Source: an uncultured Leptolinea sp. (lineage in GTDB: Bacteria; Chloroflexota; Anaerolineae; Anaerolineales; Anaerolineaceae). Taken from it: a DNA stretch of 64,000 bases. Within the stretch, counting starts at the first letter, position 1, and the number at the start of each line of letters is the position of its first letter. The translations under genes and the position numbers were made by a program. The stretch is from contig CAIKMQ010000003.1 of the NCBI GenBank assembly GCA_903828565.1, positions 186,001 through 250,000 of the forward strand, given 5' to 3'. Below, in pieces: positions 24,762 to 33,191 of this stretch. The notes beneath the pieces were generated by a model, which was not told the origin of the DNA, searched no databases, and saw only the letters and a list, made by a program, of their open reading frames with translations.

Positions 24762-25370
24762 ATGATACCTTCCTGGGTATGGGTAGCCTTTGCGGCAATG
24801 GATTACGGTGTACTGCATTCTTTGCTGGCTGCGGACTGCGTAAAGAGCGCTGCAGAGAGCCGATACCCTTCGATCTTTCCCCGTTACTATCGCCTGATGT
24901 ATAACATTCTGGCAGGGCTGTTCCTTGTTCCCACTGGATTGCTAGTCTTGTTCCTGCCAGACAAATCTGTCTATTCCATCCCATTTCCATATATATTGGC
25001 AACCCTTGCCGGGCAGGGATTATGCTTGCTGGCTGCCGGGATGGCTTTGAAGGGCACCGGTGTGGATGACCTGCTCGGGCTTTCCACTGCAGCCGGTGCG
25101 GCACAGGCATCTGGTGGTTTGAAGACAGACGGTGCATACCGGTTGGTGCGCCATCCGGTGTATACCCTGGGCTTTATTACCATGTTGCTCTTCCCATGGA
25201 TGACAGCCAACCGCCTGGCTCTGTTCGTCACTCTGACGTTGTATATGGTCATCGGCGCACACCTGGAAGAACAGCGTTTGCTGCGCATCTACGGTGCGGA
25301 TTACGCCAGGTATCGCCAACAGGTTCCCATGTTTTTCCCGCGGCTATTCCCCCGTCCTGATCCGGATTGA
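24762..25370 (+). CDS. ICMT/PEMT-like small membrane methyltransferase
   Basis: A 202-aa membrane protein with about five hydrophobic segments. The C-terminal region carries the isoprenylcysteine/phospholipid methyltransferase signature: LKTDGAYRLVRHPVYTLGFI (about 121-140) and the closing EEQRLLRIYGADYARYRQQV (about 168-187). These enzymes bind SAM at the membrane face. The substrate is unknown. Its stop lies 1 nt before the comEC ATG, so the two are co-transcribed. Confidence 0.85.
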   Translation: MIPSWVWVAFAAMDYGVLHSLLAADCVKSAAESRYPSIFPRYYRLMYNILAGLFLVPTGLLVLFLPDKSVYSIPFPYILATLAGQGLCLLAAGMALKGTGVDDLLGLSTAAGAAQASGGLKTDGAYRLVRHPVYTLGFITMLLFPWMTANRLALFVTLTLYMVIGAHLEEQRLLRIYGADYARYRQQVPMFFPRLFPRPDPD

Positions 25371-25371
25371 G

Positions 25372-27639
25372 ATGCCCTTCGCGTGGATAGCGCTGGCCTT
25401 TGCTGTGGGGATTTTGACCGCCGACCTGGTGGAGGTTCCCGGCTGGTTGGGGTGGGTTGCCAGCGTGGCTGCCCTGCTTGTCGCCGGCATGTCCCTGTTG
25501 GCTGAAAAGAAAGGCTGGCGAGCGGGCATGTTTGCCCTGCGCTTATCAGGGACAAGGCTGTCTGTCAGTTTCCTTCCCTTCCTCTTCTTCCTGGGTTTTT
25601 CACTATATCTGTCAGGTTACCCCGCTGAGAACACCGGTACCCTCTATTATTACAATGACAGCCGGCGTCAGGTGCTCATTCAAGGGAGTATCGTTGAGCC
25701 GCCTGAAACAAGCGCCAACTTCACGCGGATTGTGCTGCGGCTAAAGACATTTACGATTGGAGGGGAGAGTTTCTCTGATCACAGCCGCGTTCAGGTTACA
25801 TTACCTGCCCGCGAGGGACTGCAGTATGGGGATGAGCTCAGCGTAACCGGTACACCTGCCTCCATCGCACAGAGCGAGGAGGATGGCAGCTACGCCCGTT
25901 CACTGGCTGCCCGCCGGGTATTTACCAACCTGGCATCCCCTCAGGTGAAAACGGTAACCCCGGTATCCGGCTTTTCGCTTGCCGGCTGGCTATACAAATT
26001 GCGGGATCGATCGATACAGTTGATCAAGGCGATGTTTCCCGCGCCTGAGTCGGGCTTGATCACAGGGATTCTGCTCGGTTCGCGCGGGGATATCCCGCCC
26101 GAGGTGTACCAGGCTTTTCGCGCGACCGGTACATCGCATATCATCGCCATCAGCGGTTTTAACATGGTCATTTTGGCTGGCTTGATTTCCAGCCTGTGTG
26201 TAAGTCTGCTGGGAAAGTGGCGCGGAGCCGGGGTGGCTATCCTTGCGTTGATCCTCTATAGCGTATTGGTGGGTGGGTCTGCTTCGGTCATCCGCGCAGC
26301 TATCATGGCTTCGCTAGGCATTCTGGCCGCTCTGTTGGGTAGAAAGCAAGCCGGCGTGAATACGCTCTTCCTTGCGGCATTTGTGATGCTGGGTTTCAAT
26401 CCATTCATTCTGTGGGATGTTGGTTTCCAGCTTTCCTTCGCCGCTACCCTGGGGTTGATCTGGTTCGCCGATCCGTTCCAGTCCGGCTTCAAGGCAATTG
26501 CCGGCCGCTGGTTGCCGCCAATCTGGTTGGAAAAGACAGCTGCCGTTGTGGGGGAGTATTTTCTCTTTACCCTGGCAGCGCAACTGACGACCTTCCCGCT
26601 CCTTCTTTTTTACTTCCACAACCTGCCGGTGGTTGCCTTACTGGCCAATCCGCTGGTGCTGCCGGCGCAACCACCACTAATGGTATTGGGCGGATCGGCT
26701 GTCCTTCTGGGGCATGTCTGGCTGCCGTTGGGAAAGGTCTTGAGCCTGGCGGCACTGCCTTTCGCAAGTTACACGCTGCGGGTCAACGGTTGGCTGGCTG
26801 GTCTGCATCTTCCCGGAGTTTGGCTGCCGCAGATCTCAACCGTCTCGATGGCAGCCTATTACGGACTGCTGATTGCGCTGGTCTACTGGAAACCGCTGCG
26901 TGAGCGGGTGAAAAGCCAAATGCTCCCGATCGCCGGGTTGGGGTTGGCTGCACTGGCGGCTTATGGTGCCTGCCTGGCTCTGGCGGAGCGGCCTGACGGC
27001 CGCCTGCACATCTATCTGGCAGATGGCGATGCCAGCGGAGCAGTACTGGTGCGCTCACCTTCAGGCAGGTATGTGCTTGTTGGTACTGGGGAGGATAGTC
27101 TATCCTTGCTGGAATTTACCGGTCAACGCTTACCGCGCATGACACACGCGCTGGATGCAGTGATCCTGGATGGCAGCGATGCCGCCGGCATCCGGTCTTT
27201 GACGGCAGCTTTACCGCAACTGCGGCCGGCATCTATATATCTGACGGGCGATGGAGGAAGCGCTGCGGCGCTTGCTGGCCTTCGCAGTGCGGCAGGTGAA
27301 TATGGATTGGAACCGCTTTCTTTGACTGGCGGGGCTGTATTAAACCTGGGGGATGGCGCTGTCTTGGTATATAAAGACACCCGGGCAGGGGTGGAGCCCA
27401 TCCACATGGAATGGCAGGATTTTTCAATGATGTTCTTCCCTCAGAAGGTGGATTGTGAAACCGGATCGGCTGTGGTGGTGAGCGAGGAGGTGTGGTCCTG
27501 TCCTGCAGGCCCCCCTGCGCTATCCATACTGTTGGATGAAGGTGGGCAGCCGGAGGACGGTTGGATAGACCAGGCAGCGCACGGCTGGATCCACATCCAG
27601 ACCGATGGCAGCCAATTTTGGGTAGAAAGCGAGCATTAG
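25372..27639 (+). CDS. comEC: ComEC/Rec2-family DNA-uptake channel with degenerate metallo-beta-lactamase domain
   Basis: 755 aa. Two N-terminal membrane segments, an OB-like DUF4131 region (about 70-185), then the Competence membrane domain (about 200-520; ATGTSHIIAISGFNMVILAG, SVIRAAIMASLGILAALLGR). This would form the inner-membrane channel for single-stranded DNA. The C-terminal 200 residues align with the beta-lactamase-like domain (LHIYLADGDASGAVLVRSP), but the HxDxDH metal motif is replaced by LDGSDAAG, so nuclease activity is unlikely. The start at 25372 is chosen because an upstream frame lies in the methyltransferase gene. Confidence 0.88.
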   Translation: MPFAWIALAFAVGILTADLVEVPGWLGWVASVAALLVAGMSLLAEKKGWRAGMFALRLSGTRLSVSFLPFLFFLGFSLYLSGYPAENTGTLYYYNDSRRQVLIQGSIVEPPETSANFTRIVLRLKTFTIGGESFSDHSRVQVTLPAREGLQYGDELSVTGTPASIAQSEEDGSYARSLAARRVFTNLASPQVKTVTPVSGFSLAGWLYKLRDRSIQLIKAMFPAPESGLITGILLGSRGDIPPEVYQAFRATGTSHIIAISGFNMVILAGLISSLCVSLLGKWRGAGVAILALILYSVLVGGSASVIRAAIMASLGILAALLGRKQAGVNTLFLAAFVMLGFNPFILWDVGFQLSFAATLGLIWFADPFQSGFKAIAGRWLPPIWLEKTAAVVGEYFLFTLAAQLTTFPLLLFYFHNLPVVALLANPLVLPAQPPLMVLGGSAVLLGHVWLPLGKVLSLAALPFASYTLRVNGWLAGLHLPGVWLPQISTVSMAAYYGLLIALVYWKPLRERVKSQMLPIAGLGLAALAAYGACLALAERPDGRLHIYLADGDASGAVLVRSPSGRYVLVGTGEDSLSLLEFTGQRLPRMTHALDAVILDGSDAAGIRSLTAALPQLRPASIYLTGDGGSAAALAGLRSAAGEYGLEPLSLTGGAVLNLGDGAVLVYKDTRAGVEPIHMEWQDFSMMFFPQKVDCETGSAVVVSEEVWSCPAGPPALSILLDEGGQPEDGWIDQAAHGWIHIQTDGSQFWVESEH

Positions 27640-27896
27640 AGAAGTTTTACGGCTTCTTGTTCTTGCCGCAGCTGCCAGACGCGCGGACGAGTACCGCACG
27701 AACCGGATACGGCGCATCCCTGACAGGCGCCGCTGGCACAAGCTTCAGGTTCTTCGATCGAGTCCAGGTAACCTCTTCGTTGCAGATCTTCCAGCATCAC
27801 TTCTAACAAACGCGGGGAGATTCCCATCTGGCTGGAGAGGGCGGAGGGGGAAATGACACCGTGGTCGCGGATCAGGTTGAGCAGTTTTTCAAGCAT
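27636..27896 (-). CDS. feoC: FeoC-like Fe-S winged-helix protein
   Basis: 86 aa. A winged helix (MLEKLLNLIRDHGVISPSA, LEVMLEDLQRRGYL) is followed by a cysteine cluster (CASGACQGCAVSGSCG) like the Fe-S binding loop of FeoC. FeoC modulates FeoB stability or transcription of feo. It directly follows feoB with no gap and its end overlaps the convergent comEC end by 4 nt. Confidence 0.88.
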   Translation of the reverse strand: MLEKLLNLIRDHGVISPSALSSQMGISPRLLEVMLEDLQRRGYLDSIEEPEACASGACQGCAVSGSCGTRPRVWQLRQEQEAVKLL

Positions 27897-29936
27897 TTAT
27901 ACTCCCATCGCGTTGGCTATGGCATACACGCCGGATGCGATTCCCACGGATAGCGCCAGCATCAAACCGATATTCAGGAAAGTCCAGCGCCAGGACCCCG
28001 TCTCTTGCCGAATGACTGCCACGGTGGCTGCGCAGGGAATGAAGAGCAGCGAAACCGTGAGGAAAGCCAGCCCGGTGGATGCGGAATACGCAGCGGAGAT
28101 CGTCTGCGCCAACCCGGCTTTGGTCAAACCGCCGAAAAGAACACCCAGGGTGGCAATGGAATTCTCCTTGGCCATAAAACTGGTCAGCAAAGCAACGGTC
28201 AAACGCCAGTCCAATCCCATCCAGCGGCCGATTGGCTCGAGCGCGCGTCCCACACTGGCCAGGTAACTCGTTTCCACATTCCCGTTCGGGAGGACAGATA
28301 ATGCCCATACGATCATGGAAATCCCCAAAATGGTGGTTCCGGCTTTCTTAATGAAGGACAGCGATCTTTGCCACACCAGCATGCCGGTCGTGCGCAAGTT
28401 GGGGGTATGGTAGAGGGGCAGTTCCATGACGAAGGCCGAGCGCTCCCCCTTGAAGAGGACACGATTCAAGATCACACCCGCCACAACGAGCAGCACCAAT
28501 GAGAACAGGATAAGCCCCCAGGAAACGATCACAGCATTTGGGCCAAAGAAAGCGGGGGTCAGGAAGGCAAGTACTGCCATTCGGGCAGTACAGGGAACCA
28601 GCGGTGCCAGGATGATGGTGAGCAGGCGTGCCTGGCGTGATTCGATTGTGCGGGTCCCCAATACGGCGGGGACATTGCAGCCAAAGCCCAAGAAAAGTGG
28701 AAGGAAAGATTTACCGTGCAATCCCATCCAGTGCATGAAATTATCCATCACATAGGCTGCACGTGCCATGTACCCAACATCTTCCAAAAGGCTGAAAGCC
28801 CCGAAGAAGATCATCAAAATGGGCAGGAAGGTAAGCACTGAGCCGACACCGCCAATCAAACCATCCACAACCAGGCCGCGCAGCCAGAAAGGCGCGCCCG
28901 CCAGTAGTGTACCTGTCATTGAAGCCAATGGGACAACCACACCTTTGGCGAGTGCATTCTGGATGGGTGAACCGATGGTAAATGTGAGCCAGAAAACCAG
29001 CCCAAGGATACCAGCCAGAATAGCCAACCCGCTAACCGGGTGGGTGGCATACCGGTCGAGCCGGTCGGTGATGCTGATCTGCCCGGCTCGCTGGCCGTGA
29101 ACCGCTGTGCGCAGCATTGATTCGATCCAGGCGTACCGGCCTGAAGCGATCGCGAGAAAAGCATCATCATGTTTGAGGAGAATATCATCCACCTGTTTGG
29201 AGGTGCCTGCGGGTACTGCCGCACGTACCAGGCCTTGCATTTCCGCATCCCCTTCCAGAAGTTTCAACGCGCACCAGGCAGGCGGATACCCGGGCGGCAG
29301 GTAGGGCAGGATCAATACTTCCAGGTCTGACCGCACCTGGCGGTGATCGGCGCGGATATCAGGCATACTGCGCTCTTTTTGAGTTGGTGATTGCAGTTCC
29401 ATGTGGATGGCTTGCAGCAGGTCATCCACACCGCGGGCATGCGTCGCTACCAGAGGGATAACAGGTACTCCGACAGCGGTGCTCAATTTCCCGGCATCCA
29501 CTTCAATTCCCTCCTGGCCGGCGACATCCACCATATTCAAGGCGATTACCAACCGGCAGGGCAGGGCAGCAAGTTCTGAAACGAGGTACAGGCTGCGTTC
29601 CAAATTGGCAGCGCTGACGACTGCCAGCACCAGGTCTGGTTTCTGTCGCAGGATATATTCGCGGGCGATGACCTCTTCGGGGGAGTTGGCTGTCAGACTG
29701 TAGGTGCCGGGCAGGTCCACCAGGTGATATTCCCGCCCGTTATGCTTGAAGAACCCTTCCTTTTTCTCGATCGTTTTACCTGGCCAGTTACCAACATGCT
29801 GGTTGAGCCCTGTGAGCAGGTTGAACAGGGTGGATTTTCCCATGTTCGGCTGACCGGCCAGTGCGATGGTAGGAACACCAGCTACGGCTTGAACAACGGA
29901 TGCCTGGTTGGAGGATGGTGTGTGGCAGTCGCTCAT
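27897..29936 (-). CDS. feoB: Ferrous iron transporter FeoB
   Basis: 679 aa. The N-terminal G domain shows G1 GQPNMGKST (about 27-35), G3 DLPGTYSL and G4 NMVD; a guanine-dissociation-inhibitor region follows. From about residue 290 the protein is polytopic with Gate motifs containing GFGCNVPAVLGTRTIE and VPCTARMAVLAFL. It imports Fe(II) across the inner membrane. The length is somewhat below the enterobacterial 770 aa but normal for the family. The start overlaps the feoA stop by 4 nt. Confidence 0.96.
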   Translation of the reverse strand: MSDCHTPSSNQASVVQAVAGVPTIALAGQPNMGKSTLFNLLTGLNQHVGNWPGKTIEKKEGFFKHNGREYHLVDLPGTYSLTANSPEEVIAREYILRQKPDLVLAVVSAANLERSLYLVSELAALPCRLVIALNMVDVAGQEGIEVDAGKLSTAVGVPVIPLVATHARGVDDLLQAIHMELQSPTQKERSMPDIRADHRQVRSDLEVLILPYLPPGYPPAWCALKLLEGDAEMQGLVRAAVPAGTSKQVDDILLKHDDAFLAIASGRYAWIESMLRTAVHGQRAGQISITDRLDRYATHPVSGLAILAGILGLVFWLTFTIGSPIQNALAKGVVVPLASMTGTLLAGAPFWLRGLVVDGLIGGVGSVLTFLPILMIFFGAFSLLEDVGYMARAAYVMDNFMHWMGLHGKSFLPLFLGFGCNVPAVLGTRTIESRQARLLTIILAPLVPCTARMAVLAFLTPAFFGPNAVIVSWGLILFSLVLLVVAGVILNRVLFKGERSAFVMELPLYHTPNLRTTGMLVWQRSLSFIKKAGTTILGISMIVWALSVLPNGNVETSYLASVGRALEPIGRWMGLDWRLTVALLTSFMAKENSIATLGVLFGGLTKAGLAQTISAAYSASTGLAFLTVSLLFIPCAATVAVIRQETGSWRWTFLNIGLMLALSVGIASGVYAIANAMGV

Positions 29937-30178
29937 ATTGGCAGCGGTAGAACCTGAATGGCACCTGCTTCGCGTCTGCCCAGGGCAACTCGCGCACCAC
30001 GGAGCGCAACCACCAGCGGGCCGCGGCCGTAGTTTTGCATCACGGTTAGTTTTGCGCCAGGCGTGAAACCTAACGCGGTCAGGCGTCCCTGAATACCCGA
30101 GCCCCGTCCCAGGGATGTGATGGTGGCTTGCTCACCGGAGTGCAAGTCAGCCAGAGTGGTGTTTCTTGTTGAGTCCAT
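29933..30178 (-). CDS. feoA: FeoA SH3-like accessory protein
   Basis: An 81-aa cytoplasmic SH3-like protein (LADLHSGEQATITSLGRG, RLTALGFTPGAKLTVM, LVVALRGARVALGRREAGAI) required for FeoB function. AAGGACC precedes its ATG. First gene of feoABC. Confidence 0.93.
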   Translation of the reverse strand: MDSTRNTTLADLHSGEQATITSLGRGSGIQGRLTALGFTPGAKLTVMQNYGRGPLVVALRGARVALGRREAGAIQVLPLPI

Positions 30179-30192
30179 AAGGTCCTTATCAA

Positions 30193-30206
30193 AGCCTGAT
30201 CAGGCT
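30193..30206. promoter_or_regulatory. Perfect 14-bp palindrome upstream of feoA
   Basis: AGCCTGATCAGGCT is an unbroken palindrome within the feoA leader, 15 nt from its ATG. It is a second possible regulator site beside the DtxR-type box, but its binder is unknown. Confidence 0.5.
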
Positions 30207-30238
30207 GGTATAATAATATTATGTAGCACTAAATAGTA

Positions 30239-30256
30239 TATTAGCATGTGCTAATA
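30239..30256. promoter_or_regulatory. Predicted DtxR/MntR-type operator between feoA and its regulator
   Basis: TATTAGCA and TGCTAATA form an 8-bp inverted repeat around TG. It sits between the divergent feoA and regulator genes, next to AT-rich -10-like elements (TATAAC at 30260-30265), and resembles TTAG...CTAA metal-regulator boxes. Confidence 0.7.
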
Positions 30257-30279
30257 CAGTATAACATAAAAGATGGAAT

Positions 30280-30939
30280 ATGGAATCAAAGATCAGTTCA
30301 ACCATTGAAGATTACCTGGGTATCATCTACATTTTGGAGCGGGATGGTGAAGCGGTGCAGGGGGTGCGCCTGGCGGAATTGCTGGGTGTTTCTGCGCCTA
30401 CTGTAACCAATACGCTCAAGCGAATGACGCGTGACGGGCTGCTGGAGATGGGTACGGGCGGCCCGCGATTGACACTCACCGGGTTGGACCAGGCACGCAC
30501 GGTCATGCGCCGACACATGCTGGCCGAGTGGATGTTGGTTCGCATGCTCTCCTGGTCCAAATTACACGGTGAAGCACACTCAATGGAGCATGCCATTTCG
30601 CAGGAAGTGGAGGCCAGCCTGCTGTTGGAATTGCAGGGAAAACAGACCTGCCCGCATGGCAATCCCATCCCCGGGCACGAAGAAGCCGTGAAAGATTGGG
30701 TGGCATTGACCACGCTGGCGGCAGGCGCGCACGTGATCATCCGCAGAGTACATGAGCTGGCGGAAGATACCCGCGGCGTGTTGGCTTTTTTAGAAGAGCG
30801 CGGTATTGCGCCGGGTGTGGCAGCCAGCCTGCTGGAAAATCAGCCGGTAAATGGGACTGTTACACTGGATGTTGCCGGCCAGCCCGTGACGCTGGGCTAC
30901 CCGCTGGCGCGCTACGTTTATGGTGAGGTGGTGGGGTAA
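30280..30939 (+). CDS. DtxR/MntR-family metal-dependent repressor
   Basis: 219 aa. The N-terminal winged helix (TIEDYLGIIYILE, LLGVSAPTVTNTLKRM) is followed by the dimerisation/metal region (HMLAEWMLVRMLSW, HGEAHSMEHAIS, CPHGNPIPG) and a C-terminal FeoA-like SH3 module. The Cys-Pro-His-Gly-Asn-Pro segment is a family hallmark. Placed divergent from feoABC across a palindromic operator, it is probably the iron-responsive repressor of feo and of itself. Confidence 0.92.
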   Translation: MESKISSTIEDYLGIIYILERDGEAVQGVRLAELLGVSAPTVTNTLKRMTRDGLLEMGTGGPRLTLTGLDQARTVMRRHMLAEWMLVRMLSWSKLHGEAHSMEHAISQEVEASLLLELQGKQTCPHGNPIPGHEEAVKDWVALTTLAAGAHVIIRRVHELAEDTRGVLAFLEERGIAPGVAASLLENQPVNGTVTLDVAGQPVTLGYPLARYVYGEVVG

Positions 30940-31033
30940 AATCTCTTAACAGTTTTCAGAAAGTCGTTTCACAACCGGGAGGGGGACGTGGTTCATCAAC
31001 TGTTAGAAATCCATTAGACCTTTGCCCGTGCCC

Positions 31034-31061
31034 TTGACATTACAGGGAGCGGGTTCATAAT
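31034..31061 (+). promoter_or_regulatory. Promoter of the dnaJ-like gene
   Basis: TTGACA (31034-31039), 16 nt, CATAAT (31056-31061), then 6 nt to the ATG at 31068. The mRNA is predicted to be leaderless. Confidence 0.75.
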
Positions 31062-31067
31062 TAAATC

Positions 31068-31982
31068 ATGGAATATAAAGACTACTACAAAACGCTGGGG
31101 GTCGAGAAGACAGCCAGCGATGCGGATATCAAGAAGGCTTACCGCCGGCTGGCGATGAAATACCACCCTGATAAGAACCCCGGGGATCGCAGTGCGGAGG
31201 AGCGGTTCAAGGATATTAACGAAGCCAACCAGGTTCTGGGGGACAAGGAGAAACGCGCCCGCTATGACCAGTTGGGCGATTCTTACTTCAATTATCAACA
31301 GACCGGCGGTGCGCCGGGAGGTTTCAACTGGGGGCAGTGGACAGCCAATGGCAGGCAGGGAGCCGGCCAGGTGAACATGGAAGACCTGGGAGGTATGTTC
31401 GGCGGTTTCTCCGATTTCTTCCGCGCGATCTTCGGGGATGCGGGCGGATATACCCAAACCGGCAGGCCGAACCCGCGCCGGGCACAGATGCAAACCATGC
31501 AGCAGCCGGTCACCATTTCACTGCAAGAAGCCTTCAGCGGCACAACCCGCACACTGCAGGTTGGTCAGCGCCGCCTGGAAGTCAAGATCCCGCCCGGGGC
31601 AAAAACGGGTACCCGCGTGCGTGTGCCCGGGGGTGTGGCTGCCGCGGAACTGCAGGCAGATATCCACCTGGTGATCGAAGTGGCTCCCGATGCCCGTTTT
31701 GAACGGAAAGAGAACGACCTGTATACTGATGTGACGGTGGATCTGTACACTGCCATTCTGGGTGGGCAAGCCATCGTCGCCACACCGGCCGGGAATGTCA
31801 CCCTGACGATCCCTCCTGGCACACAGCCCGGGCAGGCATTCAGGTTATCCGGCCGGGGGATGCCCAAACTACGGGAAAGATCCCAAAACGGGGATCTGTA
31901 TGCCCGCGTGAAGGTGCAGATCCCAAAAACGTTGACAGAAAGTGAACGCGATCTATTTAAGAAACTTGCGCAAAGAAAGTAG
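31068..31982 (+). CDS. CbpA/DnaJ class II J-domain co-chaperone
   Basis: 304 aa. The J domain (residues 1-70) contains the HPD tripeptide in KYHPDKNPG. A Gly/Gln-rich linker (about 75-150) and two beta-sandwich substrate-binding domains (about 150-300; PVTISLQEAFSGTTRTLQV, IPPGTQPGQAFRLSGRGMP) follow. The zinc-finger repeats of class I DnaJ are absent, giving the CbpA-like layout. It stimulates DnaK; here it is in an operon with an HtrA protease. Confidence 0.93.
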   Translation: MEYKDYYKTLGVEKTASDADIKKAYRRLAMKYHPDKNPGDRSAEERFKDINEANQVLGDKEKRARYDQLGDSYFNYQQTGGAPGGFNWGQWTANGRQGAGQVNMEDLGGMFGGFSDFFRAIFGDAGGYTQTGRPNPRRAQMQTMQQPVTISLQEAFSGTTRTLQVGQRRLEVKIPPGAKTGTRVRVPGGVAAAELQADIHLVIEVAPDARFERKENDLYTDVTVDLYTAILGGQAIVATPAGNVTLTIPPGTQPGQAFRLSGRGMPKLRERSQNGDLYARVKVQIPKTLTESERDLFKKLAQRK

Positions 31983-32000
31983 CGCTGCAACGAGGTGGTA

Positions 32001-33164
32001 ATGAGGACTTATAAATACCTGGTACCGGTCCTGATACTGGCGGCAGCTGGCCTGGCGTGCAGTTCCCAGACGATGACTGGCCTAACTGATACTTCTCCCG
32101 CGCCTGACGAGGGTCAGCCAGCTATTGTAGATTCTGCTCCTGTTGCCGCTTCCGGCCTGTCCATTCTGACCGATACAAGCGAACCGCTGGTGGCTCTCTA
32201 TGAGCGCGTCAGCCCCGGGGTGGTGGCCATCCAGGTAACAACTGATACCGGCGATGGGCTCGGATCCGGTTTTGTCTATGATACCGACGGGCACATCATC
32301 ACCAATTACCATGTGGTGGAAGGGGCGACATCCCTCGAGGTAGATTTTCCATCAGGCTTCAAAACGACCGGTGAGGTGATCGGTATCGATACCGATTCAG
32401 ATATCGCTGTCATCCGGGCGGATGCGCCGCCAGAGCAGCTTCATCCCCTCTACCTGGGAGATTCAGACAGCCTCCGGGTGGGGCAATCGGTGGTCGCCAT
32501 CGGCAACCCGTTCGGCTTGAATGGCACGATGACACTGGGGATCGTCTCCGCGTTGGGGCGTACGCTGGATTCCGCGCATGCCGCACCGGATGGGCAGCTT
32601 TACACGGCGGGGGATATCATCCAGACCGATGCAGCCATCAACCCAGGCAATTCCGGCGGCCCGCTGCTCAACTTGCAGGGCGAAGTGATCGGCATCAACC
32701 GCGCCATCCGTACATCCAGTACAGCTGAAGGCGCGGATAGTGGAAATATCGGCATCGGTTTTGCCATCTCTATCAACATAGTAAAGCGCGTCGTACCTGT
32801 CCTGATCGCGGGGGATGCCTATGACTATCCGTATCTGGGCGTTTCCAGCCTGCCGGAGCTTACGCTGGCAGAACAGGCCGCGCTGGGTTTGGATCGGGCA
32901 GTTGGTGCTTATCTGGTGGATGTAGCTGCCGGCAGTCCGGCTGATGCAGCCGGTTTACGCGCAGGCACAGAATCGACCAGCATCCAGGGATTATATAAAG
33001 GAGGTGACCTGATCATTGCGATACAAGGTCAGCCGGTACAGACCTTCGGCGATTTACTGAAATACCTGATCAACCACACATCGCCCGGAGACACAGTCAC
33101 CTTGACGGTGCTGCGCGGGCAGGAAGAGAAAGAGATCGCGCTCATTATAGGTTCACGACCATAA
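32001..33164 (+). CDS. HtrA/DegP-type S1C serine protease, probable lipoprotein
   Basis: 387 aa. An N-terminal signal ends at Cys20 (LAAAGLACSS), a plausible though not ideal lipobox. The trypsin-like domain has the triad His104 (TNYHVVEG), Asp134 (DSDIAVIRA) and Ser218 (NPGNSGGPLL). A single PDZ domain follows (about 275-385; ADAAGLRAGT, GDLIIAIQGQPV). It would degrade or refold damaged exported proteins. GAGGTGG precedes the ATG; the gene follows dnaJ by 18 nt. Confidence 0.93.
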   Translation: MRTYKYLVPVLILAAAGLACSSQTMTGLTDTSPAPDEGQPAIVDSAPVAASGLSILTDTSEPLVALYERVSPGVVAIQVTTDTGDGLGSGFVYDTDGHIITNYHVVEGATSLEVDFPSGFKTTGEVIGIDTDSDIAVIRADAPPEQLHPLYLGDSDSLRVGQSVVAIGNPFGLNGTMTLGIVSALGRTLDSAHAAPDGQLYTAGDIIQTDAAINPGNSGGPLLNLQGEVIGINRAIRTSSTAEGADSGNIGIGFAISINIVKRVVPVLIAGDAYDYPYLGVSSLPELTLAEQAALGLDRAVGAYLVDVAAGSPADAAGLRAGTESTSIQGLYKGGDLIIAIQGQPVQTFGDLLKYLINHTSPGDTVTLTVLRGQEEKEIALIIGSRP

Positions 33165-33191
33165 CGAAAGCTTTGGATCCGGGAGGTTCCT

